From Impatiens glandulifera (Eukaryota; Streptophyta; Magnoliopsida; Ericales; Balsaminaceae), in the NCBI RefSeq assembly GCF_907164915.1, contig NC_061864.1, positions 20,062,484 to 20,126,483 of the forward strand: a stretch of DNA of 64,000 bases. The letters are read 5' to 3'. A model generated the notes under the pieces. That model made no database searches, was not told the DNA's origin, and saw only the letters and a program-made list of their open reading frames with translations. Position numbers and translations under genes: made by a program. Below, piece by piece: positions 33,201 to 44,500 of the stretch (position 1 is the first letter of the stretch; every line of letters begins with the position of its first letter).

Positions 33201-36200
33201 ATTATCCAATGAGTTTGTAGAATTTACACCATACATCAGACCTGTTTATTATCCCATATGCAACTCTTGGATGGGTATCTGATTTTATTCACAACCATTC
33301 CCATCTCTTGGAGTTACTAAAAGAAAGTGAGAGTTTCTTTTGATCGGGCTTGAGCTTGACTGAGGAGAATAGATGCAAAAATTTCAAGACAGTCACTCCA
33401 TTAAATTCTTTAAGTCTCTTCTAGATGCAAGTAATTCTCTGCTTGATTTATTCCACAACATAATATGATCATCCAACAGTCTATACATATCATATCCTGT
33501 ACATTGCTTCAAGTGTTTCCTTTATCTCCTTATCAACTGAGTTCCCAATTTCCATGTTTGACCAGCAACGGAGGAAATGGCCATGTGCCTTATAGAGACT
33601 CAAAGCTGACACGCATACTTCAGAACTCCTTAGGAGGCAATGCAAGGACAGCCATCATTTGCACAATGAGCCCAGCTGGCAGTCATGTTGAGCAATCGAG
33701 AAATGCTCTCTTGTTTGCTAGTCGTGCAAAGGAAGTTAGCACCAATGCCCGTGTCAATTTAGTGATGTCGGATAAGGAGCTGGTAAAGAAGTTGCAAGGG
33801 GCACTGTCTAGAATGGAGAATGAACTCAGAACTTTAGGGTCAATGGCTGCCACTGAAAATTCTGGAGCATTGCTCAAGGAAAAAGAACTTGTCATTAAAA
33901 ATGTAATCATCATCATATCATCCTTATAGTCTTTACAGCTTTGAGGCCTGTACTTATTGTTTGCTTACTTGAGGTCAGATGGAAAATGAAATTGAGGAGC
34001 TGAGATGTCAGAGAGATAATGCTCAATCCCGTTTTCAGGAGTTGTTACAAACCGTTGAGACTCAAACTTCCACACCAAAGGTATAGTGGCTCTATCATTT
34101 AATTTAATGGCAATGTGATTTCTATTCGTTTCTTATTCTCTCATTTTTCTTGGTGTCTTTTTCATTTTCAATTCAAGGTTGGATATCATCATAATGCCAC
34201 AGGGCAAGAATCTCCAAATGCATGGCTAGATGATTATGCAGCATCTGGAACATGGAAAGAGATTGTTCAATTTGATGATGCAGATAATCTCTTTCACCTC
34301 GACGATCAAGACATTCAATTCCTGGAACAATGTAATGATGATCAGTTTCAATATAATGGTACCAACTCAGATATTGTCTTTAATGGTGAAGATTATGTTC
34401 AACACATAGAAAAAGAAAAATCAAGCATAAGCATGAGCTCCGAGGCCAAAGCAGAGGAGGGGAACTTAAGCCATATAATAGAAACAGGACCTTCATATGA
34501 GGCATTGAAGCTGAAGGTTCTGGAATTGCAGAAAACTATTCAAACCCTTGTTGATCCATACCCAGTTGAACTATCTCCTTATCCTTTGGAAACTGGCACA
34601 TCAAGCTCTAGAAGCTTGATGTTAGCAAGAAGTAGAAGCTGCAGTGCTGTCATGCCAATGCCAATGTTTTCACCTTGGGTTGATAAGGGGGCAAATGGTA
34701 AGAGCAACCTGCCATATTACTTAGAGAAGAATTACCAGGGAAGCTCTGAAGGAGGTCACCATCAAACAAGGTCTTATGGCCAGATTTACCATGCCGACAT
34801 TGATAAGTTTGGTGGGAATGGCTCGCAGAATTCTTTCGACGACGCTCCTGCTGACAAAAGCAATGTACATGGAGGCAACATGGTTGGTGAATGTGAGTCT
34901 TCAGAAGCGCTTGATGAAATTGTATACTCTTACAATCAGCACATGCCTGGAAATGAATTGGTGAGCCATCTATATTCCTTAGTGGTTGGTAGTTCTGTTA
35001 TAGAAAATAAAGTAAGGGTGTTCTAGTACTTTAGTTGATGATTTGTTTGACAAAGTGATTGATGATAGGATAAGAGATATTTGGATTAACCCTTAATCAA
35101 ACAAACCCTTGATTAATATCCACATTTCACACGTTGAAACTTCATGCCAGTCAACACTCTAAACACCTTCATATTTACATATCAGATGTCTCCAAACTGA
35201 CCATATTCATCCCTGACTGAGTTTAGTTAATGTTTTAATGCTCGTCTCCCTCTGCAAATCATGATGCAATCTATTGTGTTAGTTAGTTAGTTACTAAGGC
35301 TTGAACTAGAAACACCTTTCTACAGCGCAATAACTTAGGACTGTCCTTCAGTTTTTCTTTTTATCTATAAGATTATGTGGAGCTTTTCTGTGTTTCTATG
35401 AGTTTGTTGTGCCAATACATGATTTACTAAAATAATCCGCTTTATATGCGGCATCAAAGTTTTATTGAGATGTGAAAGCGCTAAAAAGTACTTAAAGAGG
35501 TGTATTGTGGACTTTCAGGCAAGGAACTACTAAAAGTCTAACTTATGGTCATGATTTTGTTTGACAATAGACTTCTATATATATTAATATCAACATCAAT
35601 CTACAACCATGTGTTGATTCCTCTACATGGGACTTAAAATAAGAGATTGAAATCAATTATTTATCTACTAGTCTTTGTATGTTAAGACATTGACAGGCTT
35701 CTTAGAGCAAATCGTCCCAAGCGGGTTCTTTGCGGTTTTTCATCAGGAAAGATATTGTAGATTTAATAATGGGTATTTGAATATTGTAATTTGGTAAAGG
35801 GTACATTTTTAACTAAGCATATTTTAGGTAATTAAAAAAAAGCAGATTATGTGAGTTTAATGGTTGGCATTATGCTAATCTTGCACAAGATTGCAGCTTT
35901 ACCTTTTGCAAAGGTGTAGAGTTTCAGATTCATGTTGATTTGAGCTATTTTGAGAACCTTGATATGGAGCAATAAGTCTCCTTTTTTGTACTTCTCTGGT
36001 CTAACACATGAAAACTCATATCATGACCTGAATGTGACTTGTTTGGTTTGTTTTTTCTCCACAGTCAATTCAACTTTCGCGTTGTATGTGGATCAACTTT
36101 CGTGTTCAGTACTTTATATATATAAGTTACAATTCCTTAAAAAAAACTTGGTCATGTGGCTTTTGTTTGTTTGTAATATGTAGGTGATAGAAACTAGGTC

Positions 36201-37806
36201 AAAGGCTAACAGATCAGATAAACACACCCAGGAAAGCTTGAACAAGTTGGATCAGTCTCCAGAACATCCTACTAGTTGGCCAAATGAATTTGAGAAGCAG
36301 CAAAGAGAGATAATTGAGCTTTGGGATGCATGCTTTGCCCCATTGACTCACAGATCCCAATTCTTCTTGCTTTTCAAAGGCGATCCGTCAGACTCTGTTT
36401 ACATGGAAGTTGAACTCAGACGGCTTACTTATCTTAAGTCAGCTCTTTCTCAAGGGACTAAGATCACAGTCGATGGAAACGTTCTCAGTTCTGCTTTAAG
36501 GTACTATTCATTTCCATCTCTATTGAATTTTATAGACTTGTAATAGACAGCCTTTATTTTGTTTGGAATATAGTTCTCAGTATTAACCACCTCAGCCTTG
36601 GATGAAGAAACTGTAGAGGCCACATGACTTATAAGCATCTTGATTTCCATGGTGCCAAACGATTTTTGAACTAGGGAAATGATCAAAGAAGTAATGGATA
36701 AGATCAAAGATGAACCTATTTTGAAACTAGTATTTGGTCACAATCACTTGCATTTGGTATGAAAAGGGTGACGAAATTATATGAAACTTCAGAGTTTTTT
36801 TGCCAAATTTATAGATTGTGCTACATAGTTTTATGGATCACATGCCAAGTGTAGATTATTTTTTAGCATGTTGACAAAACCCTTTATCAAATAGGCTAAC
36901 TAGTATGATTTAGAGGGTTAGGGTAGGGTTTTGTAGTAGAAATCAGATAGACTCAAAGAAAGAAATGAGAATTTCCATAGTTGAGAAACTCCAACTTCAT
37001 TTTATTTATTGATTGCCCTTATAGTTTTCCGTTAATCTCTGTTTATAAAGTAGTTACCGAATATAAGACCTAACAACTTGAGGCCAAAAGAAGCTTCCTA
37101 GCCATTCCAAAAGGCGGTAGTCAAAATTTGTAATTTGAATATTTTTATGTAGTTTACCCCATTAAGTTAGCTCAAGTGATGAGAGTGATTCCTAAGAGAT
37201 CAAACACACTTAGAACGCCTTGAATGAAAGTTGAAGTCATGACTGTGGGGTGTCATCTTAACTTACTAAATATATATATATTTTGATGTAATTTTTTTTT
37301 TATAATAATCTTATTTCTTGAAAATAAGCCCTTGTTTGATGAGAATGTTAATTATTTAGAGTTATTTGGATCTTTGGGATTGGAATCTATCCAATTACAA
37401 ATATCAATCACACGTAAGAGAAATTATTCTTCCCTCCAGAATACACTAACACTTTTGTATTATGTTGTTTGATGACGATGGATAAACAAAAAGTAAGACG
37501 GCATTGAGTCGCGAGAGAAGAATGCTGAGCAAGCTAATGCTGAGAAGGTTCTCGGCCAAGCAAAGACAAGCTCTTTATCATGAGTTTGAAGTCGGGTTAA
37601 ACACAAAGCATAGGAGAAGGCAACTGTCACTTCGATTATGGACATACACTAAAGATTTGAACCACGTTAAACGCAGTGCTTCCATTGTTGCGGAATTAAG
37701 TGGTTGTTTAGCCCCTAAGGAGATGCTTGGATTAAGCTTATCTAGTCTTCCACCTAGGGGAAGATCTTTCAATTTGAAGCATGGCATATCATCTTTATAT
37801 AAGTAA
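30254..37806 (+). CDS. Kinesin-7 family motor protein with C-terminal NACK-type (DUF3490) domain
   Basis: Thirteen coding exons: 30254-30461, 31278-31367, 31464-31564, 31655-31768, 31853-31934, 32020-32087, 32186-32251, 32358-32482, 33566-33902, 33979-34080, 34178-34960, 36184-36500 and 37494-37806. The phases agree and give 901 residues. The N-terminal motor spans about 18-345, with the P-loop GQTGSGKT at 106-113, switch I NEVSSRSH at 209-216 and switch II DLAGSE at 247-252, all intact. A neck and short coiled coil follow (about 360-430), then an acidic low-complexity middle. The C-terminal domain (about 720-901; [36 protein letters not shown]) is that of plant KIN-7 proteins such as HINKEL/TETRASPORE and their paralogs, which move on microtubules; NACK1/2 act in phragmoplast expansion. 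The exact KIN-7 paralog is not assigned. The last acceptor is unusual (see findings). Confidence 0.9.
30731..30860 (+). pseudogene. Decayed duplicate of the first kinesin coding exon, inside the following intron
   Basis: This stretch parallels the end of the first coding exon and its donor (30378-30495). Both have GAT-GTTTCGGAATG / GATGCTTCGGAATG, then GAGTGCATTAA, AACAGAAAA / AGCAGAAAA, CAAGCTTATA, TTTGGTGAG, and finally CCTGCATTAT. The copy has an in-frame TGA in place of TGG and small indels, so it cannot code. The duplicate keeps a GTGAGT donor-like site. It is best read as an old local duplication of about 130 bases. Confidence 0.8.
37156..37279 (+). mobile_element. SINE copy in the last kinesin intron, with 15-bp target duplication
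   Basis: It starts CCCCATTAAGTTAGCTCAAG, comparable to CCCCACCAAGGTAGCCCAGT of the complete copy at 43280-43421 (there on the minus strand). It continues through CCTAAGAGATCAAA and ends with GACTGTGGGGTGTCATCTTA, the family's 3' part. The B-box region is eroded. The flanks ATTTTTATGTAGTTT (37141-37155) and ATTTTGATGTAATTT (37280-37294) match at 13 of 15 positions. It is older than the 43-kb copy, judging by divergence. Confidence 0.75.
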
Positions 37807-39095
37807 ATATACTAACAAAATGAATACATCCATTACAAATAAGATTTCTCAATAGTTGTATATGAATATGTACAATACCAATCGCAGAAAAAAAAGGGGT
37901 GAGAACAAGGATCATTTATGCTTCGGTTGTTGAGCATCATGTCATGTAAATCGGTTGGGCTAAGGGTGAGCAGCCCATGTTCAAAATTGGTTGATTGTAT
38001 ATATCCTATGTATTCAATTTACTTGGATGGTTGAACGGTTTAAATCATACTATTATTGTGTCAAATGTATAAATACAACTACTATTGATCTATTTATCAT
38101 TTTATTTATGCTTGTTATACATATATTTGTATTGTATCATGTTTGTCATAATAAATTATCAATTTGGTAAAAAACAAGGATTGGAATATGGACAACTAAC
38201 AATGTATTCAAATCAATTGATCTGTTTTGATATAGTTGTATAACATAAATATTAAAATTGTGCAATAAATGTCACTCACAAATTTTTATTTAAGATTATA
38301 AAAATAATCACTTTTGATTCTGGTGGTAGTGGTAATAAATTCCCTTTTTTAATTGTAATACAAATAACATAAAATATGACAACTAACATAGATTTTTTAT
38401 AACAAAATTTATTACTTAATTTGAAAATTATATACTTATTTTAAATCAGTATTCAGTACATTATTAAATATGATTTAAAATCACTTAACTAATTAGATTT
38501 ATTAAATTAAAAATAATCAATTGGAATATTTAGCTTAATTTAGTAAGTTGAGAATGGTTTAATTAGAACTACTTTAATTCCTAAAATTTAATTAAATTTT
38601 GTTGTTATATGAATACATAGTTTTTTTAGTTTATTTAATAATAAATTCAGAGTTGAGGCAAATAAACAATTGTACACCATATTTCTATCATTTTACTCAT
38701 ACTTGTTATAACTATATTTGTATTGTTAAGATTATATTAAATTATAAATTTGTTAAGACTTTAGTTTCTTAGTTGCTTCATTATGATTTCATGAATTGTA
38801 AGGGTTGATTACATGTTTTTTTGAACATTTTATATTTTTGGGATATTACATTTACATGATTTATAACATTTTATTTTCTTTCTACCTTAATTAAATTACC
38901 GTAACAAGTGCATATTTTTTATTTTACAAATCAACAATAATTTTGTTCACTTTAAAGAAACCTCATTTCAATATTTTCTTTATACTTTCAACCCAACTAC
39001 AGTCAATTTATAGCTCCCACTATAGAATACTTTTATTTATAAAAATATATAACTTTTTTCACTCTATTTTGTGTTTTTTTATATATATTTCTTTA
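37807..39095. other. Kinesin 3' flank and AT-rich intergenic
   Basis: It contains the kinesin 3' UTR and then AT-rich sequence. No gene, RNA or clear transposon was recognised. Confidence 0.6.
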
Positions 39096-39099
39096 ACTA

Positions 39100-40375
39100 C
39101 TTCGATCTGCTCGCCTGAGCCGGACCGGCTCCATGAGAGTGAGCTTTGCTAGGGAGCCTAACTTCTTGTAATGTAATTAAGGGCGAGTCAGTTTTAGATT
39201 TGGCGGGTTCGAGTTGACAAGCTAACGAGTTGAATGATACTAATCTCAATCTGATTTAATAATGTCAGTCCGAGTCCGGCTCCATGAGAGTGAGCTTTGC
39301 TAGGGACCCTAGCTTCTTGTAATTAGGGGCGAGTCAGTTTTAGGTTTGACGGGATCGAGTTGGCCGGTTAACGAGTTGAATGGTACTAATCTCAATCTGA
39401 CTTGTTTAATAATTTAGATTAAAATATAACGTGAATCTGACTTGTTTATTTGTGATTGACCCAAACTGACCCGTTTGATCCGATTTACATAACTCAACTC
39501 GAACCAAACCGATGTAATTAATTCATATATTTTAAATTAAAATGACATCAACATAAAATAAAAATGAAACTAAATCATAACGATTTCGAGTATGTAGTTT
39601 AACGAGTTGAATGATACTAATCTTAACATGACTTGTTTAGTAATTCGGGTCAAAATTTAACGTGAACCTGACTTGTTTATTTGTGATTGACCCGAACTGA
39701 CCTGTTTGACCCGAACTGACCTGTTTGACCCGATTTACATAACTTAACTCGAGCCAAACCTGATGTAATTAATTCATATCTTTCAAATTAAAATGACATC
39801 AACACAAAACAAAAATGAAGCTAAATCTTAACGAGTTCGAGTTTGCAGTTTAACGAGTTGAATATACTAATTTCAACCAGGGTCGGCCCTGGGGTAAGCC
39901 CGGCAAGCCCTCGGGCTAGGGCAGCCCACTCCTCAGGGCAGCCCATTTGTTAAAAATATCAAAATATTTAGATATATTTATTGCAATTTTAAACATAAAT
40001 GGTAATAGCTTGGTGGTTCAAGCTATACATTTAAAATTTCAATGTGTTTATGGGTTCAAGTCTTACCCTAAAATTTTTTTTTTATCGATTTTTAAAACTA
40101 GACTTAGGACAACAAAAAATATATCGAACTTTTTCTACCGAGGCTAGGGCAGCCCAAACCTCGGGGCCGGCTCTGATCTCAACCTGACTTGTTTAGTAAT
40201 TCGGGTCAAAATTTAGCGTGAACCTGACTTGTTTATTTGTGATTGACCCGAACTGACCCGTTTGAACCGATTTACATAACTCAGCTCGAACCAAACCTTA
40301 TGTAATTAATTCACATCTTTCAAATTAAAATGACATCAAGACAAAACAAAAATGAAGCTAAATCATAAATTCACT
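39100..40375. repeat. Tandemly repeated intergenic unit (about 270-350 bp, diverged copies)
   Basis: Blocks recur in order: GGCTCCATGAGAGTGAGCTT (39127 and 39277), GGGCGAGTCAGTTTTAG, AACGAGTTGAATGATACTAA (about 39225, 39370, 39601, 39851), CTGACTTGTTTA (several), GTGATTGACCCGAACTGACC (about 39451, 39687, 40240) and AAATTAAAATGACATCAA (39533, 39783, 40322). At least three partial copies are present. One is split by a MITE at 39878-40175. No coding capacity. Confidence 0.7.
39878..40175. mobile_element. 298-bp hAT-type MITE nested in the tandem repeat
   Basis: The terminal inverted repeats are CAGGGTCGGCCCTGGGG at the left and, reverse-complemented, CAGAGCCGGCCCCGAGG at the right. CAG...CTG ends and an 8-bp target duplication (ATTTCAAC at 39870-39877, ATCTCAAC at 40176-40183, one mismatch) fit the hAT superfamily. 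Subterminal TAGGGCAGCCCA motifs occur near both ends. No transposase. The sister repeat units read ACTAATCTCAATCTGACTTG without interruption, which shows the empty site. Confidence 0.85.
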
Positions 40376-41521
40376 TATAAATTTTTTTACAAAAGAAAAT
40401 GAGTGAGTGAATAAAAAAAACATAGAGCTCAACAAAAGAAACTTATTATCGGGTCTACTTTGGGTCATTTCAGGTCAACCCAGTTTTGACATTTTATTAA
40501 TTAGGTTAACCAGGTCGACCTGAATTTTACCCGAACAAAAAAAATATATGACCCTAACCTAGTATTTTTGTGTTCGATCCGGATCGTGTTTTTGTGCCGG
40601 GTGCAAAATTGCTTGCCCTACCGAAATGATGTTAAAATATTTAATCAAGTAGACTAAATTATTTTTTATTAATTTAAATATAAAACTAATAAATATTTTT
40701 TCCCTTCTAAATGTAAAAAATAAATAAATAAAAATTTCTCTTAACAAATGAAATAAAAGAGAAGGGAAAGAATAAAAAAGAAAATTGGGAAACAAACCAG
40801 ACCTTATTGGAGTTCCTTCAAGTTTCTTGATCGCTGGGTTAATAATAAGCAATCAAAAATGGCTACCGACTATTAATTATCATTATCAAAGTTCTGTAAT
40901 CCTCCTTTTACGAAATCGCACATTGAAGTTCGTTTGTAAACTCCAATCTGTAAATCTCCTTTTTCTCTCTCCATCTCGATTTCGCAATCAGAGAGTCGAA
41001 GTAGAAACGGAATCACAAAGCTCCGTTCCGGATCCTGCATCTCAAAACCCTAGGAAGTTAACGACTGATCAAGGTACGCTAGAACTATTGCTTCATCTTG
41101 AAATCATCCCCGTTGGCATGTGTGATCGATTCACATGCTCGTAGAATTGTTTTTTCCGGTTGTTAATACCTGTTTGATGATTTTTTTTGCTTATGTATGT
41201 TGTATTTGTAAGGTTGTATTACCAATTCGTATATGTAATCTTTCAATATAAGGAGGAGAAATTACTATACTCTTAAGAGAAAATGATCAGTTTACATGAT
41301 ATTTTTTAAATTTGTTTCTTATTGCTATATCTGCGACCTTCCTTGGACTTGTTCTAATCATTTACTATTTTTGATAATTTGAAAGTTGGCAATTGTTCTT
41401 AACTTCGGTCTAGTTGTGTAGGAGAGCTGAGGGAGAAAAAGTGATGACATGGCATGACTTGGTATGTCATTGCCTTTGGCTTTTGGAAACTTCATTTCCT
41501 TGATGCATTTTGTTGGAAACA
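40376..41521 (+). promoter_or_regulatory. Promoter and non-coding leader of the BEACH gene
   Basis: From about 40900 the sequence becomes transcript-like, with TCTCCTTTTTCTCTCTCCA followed by GAAGTAGAAACGG. A leader exon may end at 41073 (CAAG before GTACGC). A further small leader exon is possible at about 41420-41460 (TTGTGTAG acceptor, GTATGT donor). The ATG at 41522 is the first that opens the conserved frame. TSS and leader splicing are inferred only. Confidence 0.4.
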
Positions 41522-44500
41522 ATGAACATTGTGAAGGGTGTCGCCGACCTCATTAGGAGGACATCCAGCAGTCACAATGTAGAGCCCATGCCTGGATCAA
41601 CAACACAGAGGTTCCCTCTTCCCTCTACAGAAATTAGATTCAGGTACTTGTCCTTGATGTTTAGCTACACAAATATTGACTCTGCTTAATCACATATCAA
41701 TCTTATTGAACTTCCATGACATGGTCATATGTATCTTTTATTGTGCTCTCAAATTGAACATAGTGCATTAATGTGACGTTTTTTGGATGAATACCAAGTC
41801 TTGGCTATTTCTGGTTAATTTTATTTGGGAGCTGTAGTTATTCTTTTCTTTATTGGATAAAGGCCTTAACAGAGGAGCAAATGATTTAATCAATAGTCTT
41901 ACATATAATATGGTGGCTGACGGATGCATTAATTTGCTACTGCATTCTTTAATAAATACCAACCATTTGACCAGCAGATTCGTGGATCATTTGTTCATAA
42001 TTTTACGAGTATAACTGAAAATACTTTTGGTGGACCTCATCTCTTTTGCCTTCATCCCTCTGCCCCGTAATGAAAACTGAGAAATTTTGATTGGTAACAT
42101 ATTGCTTTCTGTGTGGTTAATGAAATAAACTGTCTAAATATTTAGTTATTATGTTCCTAAATAGCATCATATAATATTCTTTGGAGGTATCATAAATCTT
42201 TGGCTCAACTCCCTGTCGAGAAGTGGGGGATGGATATGTAGATCTTGGGAAATGAGGTGCAAAGATGGGTACAATTGAATTATTCATGTCTTGTAATGAT
42301 ATTTCTTCAAGAGATTTTTATGGGAACATACTGGATGTGCTACCATGCAAATACATTCCAATCTCTTGATGTTGGATCTTTCTATATCAAACTTTAGGGA
42401 TATATTGAGCCAATTTGGAAACACCATTTGATCTGTTTATATTTCTCTTCGTTTTTAACACAAGCCCACAATATTTTTAGTAACAACTCAATCTGTATAA
42501 ACAAATTATATAATTATTGCAAACGGTAACATGATCTATCAAGATGATAAAAAGATAGATTACTTATTTCATGATAGGCTCATTAGTTTCACACTGGACT
42601 CAATCGACCCCACACTCAAGAAATTTGAAAATCTTTATTGAATTCGGGGAAGTATCCTTTGTCATCAATCAGCAAAAGAAGCTAAGTTTTGAGAAAAAAT
42701 TAAAATGGTCTAATTTGTGTTGACCAACCATTAATCACTTGGGTAGTCATGCATTCTGAGGATTTTCTAGAAATTGACTCCTCAGTCATGTTTCTTTTCG
42801 TTTTTGAAATAATTTGGAATATTTCCTTCATGACTTTTCTCTTGTACATAATCTAGTCAATCTCTAAGGTTCTAGGTGGTGTGGAAAAGGGTGAAATAGA
42901 AGAGTATTCTTTATTGTGTAAAGGACTATTCTTTCTTGGGATCTTTGAAATACTTCAGTAATTACAGCTTTGTGCTGCTATCAACATAATTTACCCTTTA
43001 AAATAATTTGAAATAAATAATCTACTCTTACAAGAAAAAATATGTAAACTATTCAATTTTCCAACAAACTTTTCATGCCCAGTATTACAGGAAGCCAACT
43101 TTATAATCTTCTCTGGAACTTCCCTTAAGTCTGCATGAAATGTCGTGCTCCCTTTGCTTTTCAGTTTCCCCTTTGACATTTTGAAAGACACTTGGTGAAC
43201 TTGCAAAAATTCCAGTTATGGGCTGTATCTTTGTTTAGTAATCTGTTGCCTCAAGTTGGACTAGTCAATATGTTTTCTTTTTTGGGAATTAAAGGAGAAC
43301 TAACATGACACCCCACAGCCATAGTTCCCCACTTAAACTCAAAGCGCTTCCAGATGGAATCGAACCCGTGACCTTTTGGTCTCTTAAGCCGACTCTTACC
43401 ACTGGGCTACCTTGGTGGGGTACTAGCCAATATGTTTTCTTCTCTTAAAATTCTCAAGTTAGGTCTTGATTAAAAACCTTGCTTATAAGGTCCACAAAAG
43501 TCTAGTTCTAACGATGAAAGAAGTGAGGTATTGAAAGGTGAACAAGTATAATTTGTTGTTGCTCCACTGCTAGGTGTTGTTGAATTCCAGTTGAAGTTGT
43601 TGAATTCCAGTTGAAGTCGTTATCATCTAGAATTTCTGTTCATTTCTCTTCTATTTGTCTATTTCTATCATTCTTGGTCATAATGAAAACCAATTTATCA
43701 GATGGAAGCTGTTTTACATGAGCATATGTCGCGGTGATGCACAAATTTTTAAAAAGTAATTATTCTTGACCTTTGCATGCAGTGATGTTGGTGACGAGGC
43801 TATCTTAAGCACATTGTGGGAGAAGTATGAGAATTCAGTTGATAAGGTACATGGAAATCTTTTGGTAGTTATTTTATCCTCAAGTTGTTTCTTCTCCAGC
43901 GAAATGATGTTATGAGCTTGATATGGAGTTGATTATCAAGAGGCCAAAAATGAAATTGAAGCATTGCCAGTGCTACTGTTTATGCTGGGTGATCTATATA
44001 ACCTTTTTCAACTGGTCATTTAGAAGTATATTCCCTGTTTTGTTTTGAAAAAGAGAAGTATATTCCTTGACATAACCTTGTTTTTAGAGGGTTGCACTTT
44101 CTTGATTCCACATTTCTTCTTGATTCCTTTGACTTGCTCAGATAACTCCACTACCGTAAATAACTATTGATTTCAGTCAAGTTTAATGAATTTCGTTTGC
44201 TTTGAGTGGCCAGATATTGATTTCAGTGCTTCAAAAGCCAAGAGACATTCTGTTGAACTAATCTGATGAAAATTAAACTGTATACTCTTTTGATCTTAAT
44301 TTTGTAATCAACGAGAGTACACTGGTGCATTTGTTAAGAGTTAGATGGGATATACCCATCCACGGAATGATAGATAGTACATCCCATCTCTATCAGTCTC
44401 TCTATGTATTTGTTCATATGACACATGTTCTCGTGTTCACATTTGAGCTAATGAAATGGTCCTATTAAAAGAATTAATTTTTCTATCTCTCATGTATTGT

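Noticed and set aside
43340..43415. Possible tRNA gene on the minus strand
   Set aside because: A and B boxes are present, but there is no acceptor-stem pairing or proper anticodon arm, and the segment is the head of a SINE with target duplications.
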